Made by a program: the position numbers and the translations under genes
Part shown: one piece after another, positions 1 to 3,451 of the stretch
Layout of the letters: each line of letters opens with the position of its first letter
Numbering within the stretch: position 1 is the stretch's first letter
Notes under the pieces: model-generated
What the model saw: only the letters and a program-made list of their open reading frames with translations
The model's database searches: none
Told to the model about the DNA's origin: nothing
Assembly: GCA_021106755.1 (NCBI GenBank)
Contig: JAIOTM010000433.1
Location: forward strand, 1-5,514
Length of the DNA stretch: 5,514 nucleotides
Source of the DNA: Candidatus Cloacimonadota bacterium
Lineage (GTDB): Bacteria > Cloacimonadota > Cloacimonadia > Cloacimonadales > JAIOQZ01
Direction: 5' to 3'

Positions 1-213
1 ATCAGCAATATCAAGTTCTTCAGATAAAGCCCGACTGACACATTCGCAGTCGGCAACCTTCACTCCATTAATCTTGTTGAGATAAACCAGAACCAGCTTG
101 CCTTTTTGCGTGTTTTTAATCTCTACATCATAGACCATAACACGACACTGCTCCGCTACTTTATTAGCAAGTACTTCAACTTGTTGCCGCTGATTTTCTT
201 CTGTTGTTGCCAC
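1..213 (-). CDS. rimP: Ribosome maturation factor RimP, N-terminal part (runs off left edge)
   Basis: The reverse strand reads 71 codons from a GTG at 213-211 to the window edge. RimP binds the free 30S subunit in the cytoplasm and helps its late assembly. The visible part matches the RimP (DUF150) N-terminal domain: a helix with LANKVAEQ, then CRVMVYDVEI, the strand KGKLVLVYLNK, and the diagnostic GVKVADCECVSRALSEELD at about residues 50-68, which corresponds to the family's Cys-Glu-x-Val-Ser-Arg-x-Leu-Ser segment. Family members are usually about 150 residues, so roughly half is present. The GTG start is forced: an in-frame TAG lies four codons upstream with no other start between, and a GAGG Shine-Dalgarno (226-223) sits 9 bases ahead. 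In most bacteria nusA and infB follow; that part is off the window. The leader carries a terminator-like hairpin (see 282-309), suggesting attenuation. Family assignment is confident; operon content is inferred. Confidence 0.88.
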   Translation of the reverse strand, partial: MATTEENQRQQVEVLANKVAEQCRVMVYDVEIKNTQKGKLVLVYLNKINGVKVADCECVSRALSEELDIAD

Positions 214-281
214 GCTGAATTTCCTCTATCTTAACACTTATTTTCTATCTTATTTCATCAATGAAACAAGGATTACGCTAT

Positions 282-309
282 AAAAAAAACCGACGACAAC
301 GTCAGTTTT
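282..309 (-). terminator. Intrinsic terminator/attenuator candidate in the rimP leader
   Basis: Read on the minus strand, AAAACTGACG (309-300) pairs with CGTCGGTTTT (295-286) around the four-base loop TTGT. This gives a 10-bp stem with one G-U pair, and eight Ts in a row (289-282) form its base and the downstream tract. On the plus strand the same position is a C-A mismatch and no good T-tract follows, so the signal is directional toward rimP. No gene reading leftward ends here; the hairpin lies about 70 bases before the rimP start and downstream of a candidate minus-strand promoter. An operon leader terminator is therefore the simplest reading. The structure is seen directly; its regulatory role is inferred. 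Confidence 0.6.
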
Positions 310-322
310 CTGCATAAAACCG
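303..322 (-). promoter_or_regulatory. Possible antiterminator pairing competing with the rimP leader terminator
   Basis: On the minus strand CGGTTTT (322-316) can pair with AAAACTG (309-303) across the six-base loop ATGCAG, including one G-U pair. This uses seven of the ten bases of the terminator's 5' arm, so the two structures exclude each other. That is the usual logic of transcription attenuation. The stem is short and partly AT, and could be a chance result of the repeated AAAACCG-like words in this stretch, so confidence is modest. Confidence 0.35.
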
Positions 323-331
323 GCTTTTTCA

Positions 332-346
332 ACGGGTTATTCCCGT
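332..346 (-). other. Small hairpin near the predicted 5' end of the rimP transcript
   Basis: ACGGG (332-336) and CCCGT (342-346) form a 5-bp GC-rich stem with a five-base loop, and AA/TT can extend it only with a bulge. In the minus-strand transcript it would lie at or near the 5' end, ahead of the antiterminator segment. It is too weak to be called a terminator on either strand. It could stabilise the 5' end or be incidental. Confidence 0.25.
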
Positions 347-352
347 GTTTGT

Positions 353-381
353 CATACAAAAGGAGACAGATTATTTGTCAA
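353..381 (-). promoter_or_regulatory. Candidate sigma-70 promoter for rimP
   Basis: A perfect TTGACA is read on the minus strand at 381-376. Downstream the -10 is poor: TGTATG at the ideal 17-base spacing (358-353) matches three of six, and TATGAC two bases further on (356-351, spacer 19) matches four of six. Transcription would start near 340-348, giving a leader of about 130 bases containing the terminator-like hairpin. The strong -35 and the position ahead of rimP support it; the weak -10 keeps confidence moderate. Confidence 0.42.
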
Positions 382-415
382 GAGAGAAATTATGCGGGCA
401 TCCCCGAAAAAGTTC

Positions 416-443
416 TTGACACACTTCTCCGCATGGTTACGAT
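416..443 (+). promoter_or_regulatory. Candidate sigma-70 promoter for the rightward genes
   Basis: TTGACA at 416-421 is a perfect -35 box. TACGAT at 438-443 is a four-of-six -10 with a 16-base spacer, and an AT-rich GATATATG run overlaps it (441-448). A transcript would start near 450, about 35 bases before the small ORF at 485 and about 200 bases before the first large gene. It lies back-to-back with the minus-strand TTGACA at 376-381, so the two promoters would share about 35 bases of upstream DNA. Confidence 0.48.
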
Positions 444-484
444 ATATGTAGAGTGTTTTAAACCTAAATAAATAGAGGAAAACT

Positions 485-607
485 ATGTACTATCTCAAAT
501 TCTGCGGGGGAGGAGGAGCTAATCGCTTCGTGTTTTTAGCCCCGGGGTTAAATCGCTCGGGGGTAACTGGAATGCGGCGTAGGGTACACAGACGCAGATT
601 TTTTTAA
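485..607 (+). CDS. Possible 40-residue leader or hypothetical ORF
   Basis: An ORF begins at ATG 485 with a well placed AGAGGA (474-479, five bases before the start) and stops at TAA 605-607, giving 40 residues. It starts MYYLKFC, continues through a glycine run (GGGG) and ends in a strongly basic tail with RRR and HRRRFF. I do not recognise it. It has no signal peptide or membrane segment. In favour are the good ribosome site and a plausible promoter about 40 bases upstream. Against are an unusual composition, with G- and C-rich blocks unlike the neighbouring genes, and a frame that coincides with a block that looks like non-coding or repeat DNA (503-598). It could be a translated leader for the 654 gene, a chance ORF across an inserted repeat, or a real small protein. 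More likely not a functional protein. Confidence 0.27.
   Translation: MYYLKFCGGGGANRFVFLAPGLNRSGVTGMRRRVHRRRFF
503..598. other. GC-rich block of unknown origin in the leader of the first large gene
   Basis: This block is sharply richer in G and C than the AT-rich DNA on both sides. It contains GGGGGAGGAGGAG (506-518), the perfect palindrome CCCCGGGG (540-547) inside the near-palindrome TTAGCCCCGGGGTTAA, and an imperfect direct repeat: AATCGCTTCG (521-530) and AATCGCTCGG (551-560), 30 bases apart. It ends in ACGCAGA followed by seven Ts (599-605). It looks like an inserted or dispersed element rather than evolved leader, but no second copy is present in this window, so that remains inference. 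Confidence 0.3.
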
Positions 608-640
608 GGTGACAAGTAATCTAATAAATGTAAATGGAAC

Positions 641-646
641 GAGGAG
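641..646 (+). promoter_or_regulatory. Ribosome binding site deciding the start of the first beta-helix gene
   Basis: GAGGAG lies seven bases before ATG 654, and the codons that follow give a classical signal peptide. An in-frame GTG at 609 would add 15 residues before the signal peptide, and its only nearby purine stretch (AAGG at 606-609) overlaps it. The 654 start is therefore preferred. Confidence 0.8.
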
Positions 647-653
647 TATCCAA

Positions 654-3203
654 ATGAAAAAGATGATGATAATGACGATACTGGTAATAAGCTTTTTTAT
701 GTTAAATGCACAAGACACAATCACAATTGGTCCTACAGGAGATCATCCAAGTTGGAGCCATATGATTGAAAACTCACAGTGTTATAGTTCTGGAGACATC
801 GTTGAGTACCAGACAGGTACCTACACCAATCTAATGAATGTTGATTTCGATTTAACAATTCGTGAAGTAGCAGGACATTCTGTTGTAATAAGTACAGCGG
901 GAATAGCAATTAGAGTATCTGGTGGAGCTGAAATCACAATCTTGGGTTTGACAATACATACAGAAACAAATTCTGGCGGTAATGGCATCCATATTCTTGG
1001 AAATTCAACTGTCACAGTTGAAGAATGTGTTATTGATGATATTGATAATCACAACATCTTTCTCAATACAGGTTCTACGCTTAATCTTACAGATACAACA
1101 CTTGAAGGTGATATAGCTAATCCATCCGGGACTGGTATCCATGCGGAAGGAGGTGTTATTGATGCAACAAATGATTGTATTATTAAGGGTTTCGTACGAG
1201 GTATAAAACTACATGGTGACTATTCACCTAGTTTTACAGCCGAGGATATTGAGTTTTCTAATTGTAATTCCGCCATTTATCTTCAAGGCGGATCGGCATC
1301 AGTTACTGCAGGAGATTTCCACAACAACCAAACTGCTATTGCTCATAATGATAGACCACTTGTATTAATAAAATGTGATTTCTGGGAAAACACTCAAACT
1401 CCAATATCCATTAATTTGGGTGTAGAAGGAACAGTTATCAATATCGTAAATTGCAGAATTTATGATAATTCAGAGAGCGGAATCTCAATGACAACTTCTA
1501 ATCAAGCAGTTGATGTTAACATCACAAAGTGCTTAATCGAAAATAATGACGACCATGGAATAACAGTTAGTTGCAACTCTGGACTTGATTTAGATATTGT
1601 AAACTGTACTATAACTAATAACGGAACCACTTCAGATGAACATGGCATAGAGAATTCACAGGGAACAGACCCAGATAACATGACGATTATAAATTCTATT
1701 ATCTGGAACAATTTTGACGATGATCAAATTAGTGATGCTAATGCAATTGTGTCTTATTCCTGTATTGAAGATGGCTATGCTGGTATGACAAACAGTACTA
1801 TTGCTAACCCAAATCTTGATGCCAACTACAATCTTACCTGGGACTCAACAGCCATGTCCCCCTGCATAGATAGGGGCGACCCAAATGAAGATACTGATAC
1901 TGATGGGACCTGTAGTGACATGGGTTGTTTCCCGGCTGAAACCCATGAAATCCGCACCGAGAGTTTTAATGCTGGCATAACCTGGCTTAGCTTCCCCGCT
2001 CTACAGATTGTGACCGATAGTGTGGAAGTGGGAACTCTTATGACACGTTGGGGATTTAATGATGGCGGGGCAGGTGCCAATCTGGACGAAATCCTTTGGT
2101 TTTATGATGGAACGTCCGATAAATATCACTATTATAATGGCAATTGGCAAAATGGTGACCATGATTTCGCCAGTGTGGAAGGCTACAAGTTCGATATGGA
2201 TGCTGCCGATGCTATGACAACCTGGGGACCCCGGGAAGCTCCGGATACAGACCTGTTAATTGATGTTGGGGCTTACAATCGTGAAACCTGGCTTGGTTAT
2301 TTCATCGGAACTGGGCAACATCCAGAGGACGCGTTTCCTTCGACAGTTCTTGATAGCCTGATAATGGTAAAGCATCAGGATTGGGCAGGATATCTTATCC
2401 ATGGTGAATGGGAATGGCCTGAGGGAGCAGCCATAAACTATGGTGATATGGTTGTAGTCCGTTTACATATAGATCAAGTAGAGGATATCTCTTTCGAGTG
2501 GTATCACTCCGCCCGTAATACCGATGATATCATTGATCTGTCTGATCGTCCTGCATCCCAACACTTCAACTGGACGGAAGAATTGGACTATGTACCGATA
2601 TTTGTCGATTTCGATGCCACAAATCGCCCTGATGAAGTAGCTGTATATGCAGGTAGTATCTGCATGGGTGCCTGTGCTGTTTCGGCACTAGACACTTTTG
2701 CACAGATTAATGGCTATATAATGGACGAAAATAACCAGTATGATGACAGTAACCTGAGTTTCGTGTTATACTACGACAACAGAGCGAAAACACAGACTAT
2801 CAACCAGTACTATGTTCAGGACATTGAGAGCGGTGTTTACTATCCTGAAGTAATCAACACAGGTAATTTGCGGGATGTTTACTTTGTCTCGAATAATCCT
2901 GATAATCCCGGCTCTATCCCACCGCCTCCACTTATGGAGATGTTTGCGTATCCTAATCCATTCAATCCCAGCACTCATATCCGGTACGACATTCCCGAAG
3001 CATCGGATGTTTCACTGAATATATACAACATAAAGGGACAGTTAGTAAGCACACTTGTTAACGATTACCGTGAAGCAGGTAGCTATCAGACAGAGTGGAA
3101 AGGTACTACCACAAACGGTAAACCCGCCGCCAGCGGCGTTTATTTTACCCGTCTCAAATCAGGCACTAACGTCAAAACTCAAAAACTGATGTTGCTGAAA
3201 TAG
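654..3203 (+). CDS. Secreted right-handed beta-helix protein with C-terminal T9SS type A/FlgD-like sorting domain
   Basis: 849 residues from ATG 654. Residues 1-19 are a signal peptide (KK, hydrophobic core, LNA before QDT). Residues about 25-400 are an Asn/Ile/Thr-rich parallel beta-helix with recurring turns such as IVNCRIYDNSESGISM, KCLIENNDDHGI and IVNCTITNN. SPCIDRGD (402-409) and DMGCF (422-426) resemble a degenerate choice-of-anchor-Q end, lacking the usual GAYEY. Residues about 433-750 form a Trp-rich domain (ITWLSFP near 442, ETWLGYF near 544, HQDWAGY near 574, EWEWPEG near 585) whose style I associate from memory with Cloacimonadota surface proteins. A PPPP linker leads to residues 764-849, which start YPNPFNPST, contain IYNIKGQLV and SGVYF, and end KLMLLK: the T9SS type A/FlgD-Ig-like pattern. 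Likely cell-surface or extracellular; ligand or substrate unknown. No polysaccharide-lyase catalytic pattern was recognised. The helix part is visibly AT-richer than the middle domain. Confidence 0.9.
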   Translation: MKKMMIMTILVISFFMLNAQDTITIGPTGDHPSWSHMIENSQCYSSGDIVEYQTGTYTNLMNVDFDLTIREVAGHSVVISTAGIAIRVSGGAEITILGLTIHTETNSGGNGIHILGNSTVTVEECVIDDIDNHNIFLNTGSTLNLTDTTLEGDIANPSGTGIHAEGGVIDATNDCIIKGFVRGIKLHGDYSPSFTAEDIEFSNCNSAIYLQGGSASVTAGDFHNNQTAIAHNDRPLVLIKCDFWENTQTPISINLGVEGTVINIVNCRIYDNSESGISMTTSNQAVDVNITKCLIENNDDHGITVSCNSGLDLDIVNCTITNNGTTSDEHGIENSQGTDPDNMTIINSIIWNNFDDDQISDANAIVSYSCIEDGYAGMTNSTIANPNLDANYNLTWDSTAMSPCIDRGDPNEDTDTDGTCSDMGCFPAETHEIRTESFNAGITWLSFPALQIVTDSVEVGTLMTRWGFNDGGAGANLDEILWFYDGTSDKYHYYNGNWQNGDHDFASVEGYKFDMDAADAMTTWGPREAPDTDLLIDVGAYNRETWLGYFIGTGQHPEDAFPSTVLDSLIMVKHQDWAGYLIHGEWEWPEGAAINYGDMVVVRLHIDQVEDISFEWYHSARNTDDIIDLSDRPASQHFNWTEELDYVPIFVDFDATNRPDEVAVYAGSICMGACAVSALDTFAQINGYIMDENNQYDDSNLSFVLYYDNRAKTQTINQYYVQDIESGVYYPEVINTGNLRDVYFVSNNPDNPGSIPPPPLMEMFAYPNPFNPSTHIRYDIPEASDVSLNIYNIKGQLVSTLVNDYREAGSYQTEWKGTTTNGKPAASGVYFTRLKSGTNVKTQKLMLLK

Positions 3204-3209
3204 TATCTT

Positions 3210-3283
3210 GTGGGGTGTCCCTCGTGGGCACCCTCTTGTCTATCTGTTCATTACAAGAAGGTACCCACGAGGGGCACCCCTAC
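3210..3283. repeat. REPIN-like doublet 1: two inverted REP-type hairpins
   Basis: Two 28-base arms (3212-3239 and 3253-3280) are inverted copies with three differences, separated by a 13-base loop, seven bases after the stop of the upstream gene. Each arm also folds alone. On the left, GGGTG+CCC pairs with GGG+CACCC around TCGT, with a bulged T at 3218. On the right, GGTACCC (3260-3266) pairs with GGGCACC (3272-3278), with one mismatch on this strand. The outer ends are GTGG (3210-3213) and, inverted, GTAG (CTAC at 3280-3283). A GTAG/GTGG tetranucleotide beside an imperfect palindrome, in head-to-head pairs, is the known layout of bacterial REP doublets. It may also terminate or protect the upstream mRNA, though no T-tract follows. 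Confidence 0.65.
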
Positions 3284-3325
3284 GAAAAGAAGAATAAGGC
3301 AATATCACCTACAAACCCGCCAGAT

Positions 3326-3406
3326 GTAGAGACAAGGCATGCCTTGTCTCCCCTGTGATTGCAAAGGTAACGTTCAATTTTGAGACAAGGCATGCCTTGT
3401 CTCTAC
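3326..3406. repeat. REPIN-like doublet 2: two copies of a 22-bp perfect palindrome flanked by GTAG/CTAC
   Basis: A perfect 22-bp palindrome (GAGACAAGGCA plus its complement, centred on GCATGC) occurs at 3329-3350 and again at 3382-3403. The first copy is preceded by GTA and the second followed by TAC, so the unit is a 25-base inverted repeat (3326-3350 and 3382-3406) around a 31-base spacer. GTAG at one end and CTAC at the other fit a REP doublet. From memory, palindromes of the form GTAGAGAC...GCATGC...GTCTC are dispersed in other genomes, notably cyanobacteria. Whether this one is multicopy here cannot be seen from the window. Confidence 0.7.
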
Positions 3407-3439
3407 GTTCGGTTACCAAAATCAGATAATCCAAATCCA

Positions 3440-3446
3440 AAGGAAG
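3440..3446 (+). promoter_or_regulatory. Ribosome binding site of the second beta-helix gene
   Basis: AAGGAAG ends five bases before ATG 3452, which begins an obvious signal peptide. A further in-frame ATG at 3392 lies inside the second palindrome of doublet 2. It has no Shine-Dalgarno and would put 20 polar residues before the signal peptide, so 3452 is preferred. Confidence 0.75.
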
Positions 3447-3451
3447 CTAAC

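Noticed and set aside
249..314. Minus-strand 21-codon ORF starting at the ATG at 314 and crossing the terminator-like hairpin
   Set aside because: No Shine-Dalgarno ahead of the ATG, and the reading passes through the T-tract. No run of regulatory codons suggests a leader peptide.
214..480. tRNA or other classical structured RNA gene in the divergent region
   Set aside because: No cloverleaf, GTTC-type T-loop or known riboswitch core could be found on either strand; only the small hairpins already listed.
573..605. Plus-strand terminator ahead of the first large gene (T7 at 599-605)
   Set aside because: The T-tract is good but the best stem before it is only four base pairs (GCGT 577-580 with ACGC 592-595) with a mismatch at its base, so it is not convincing.
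609..653. GTG 609 as the start of the first large gene
   Set aside because: It has no properly spaced Shine-Dalgarno and places 15 polar residues before the signal peptide. ATG 654 has GAGGAG at seven bases.
821..2978. Minus-strand ORFs of 64-84 codons opposite the first large gene (821-1015, 1502-1711, 1826-2080, 2766-2978)
   Set aside because: They lie wholly inside a well supported 849-residue gene, show no convincing ribosome site or recognisable protein, and read as antisense shadows.
3326..3406. CRISPR array
   Set aside because: Only two copies, each a palindrome, in inverted orientation around a single 31-base spacer, with no further repeats; fits a REP doublet better.
3397..3430. 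Promoter for the second surface gene (GATAAT at 3425-3430)
   Set aside because: The -10 matches five of six, but the only TTG-type box (TTGTCT 3397-3402) is 22 bases away and lies inside the repeat. Co-transcription with the upstream gene is equally possible.
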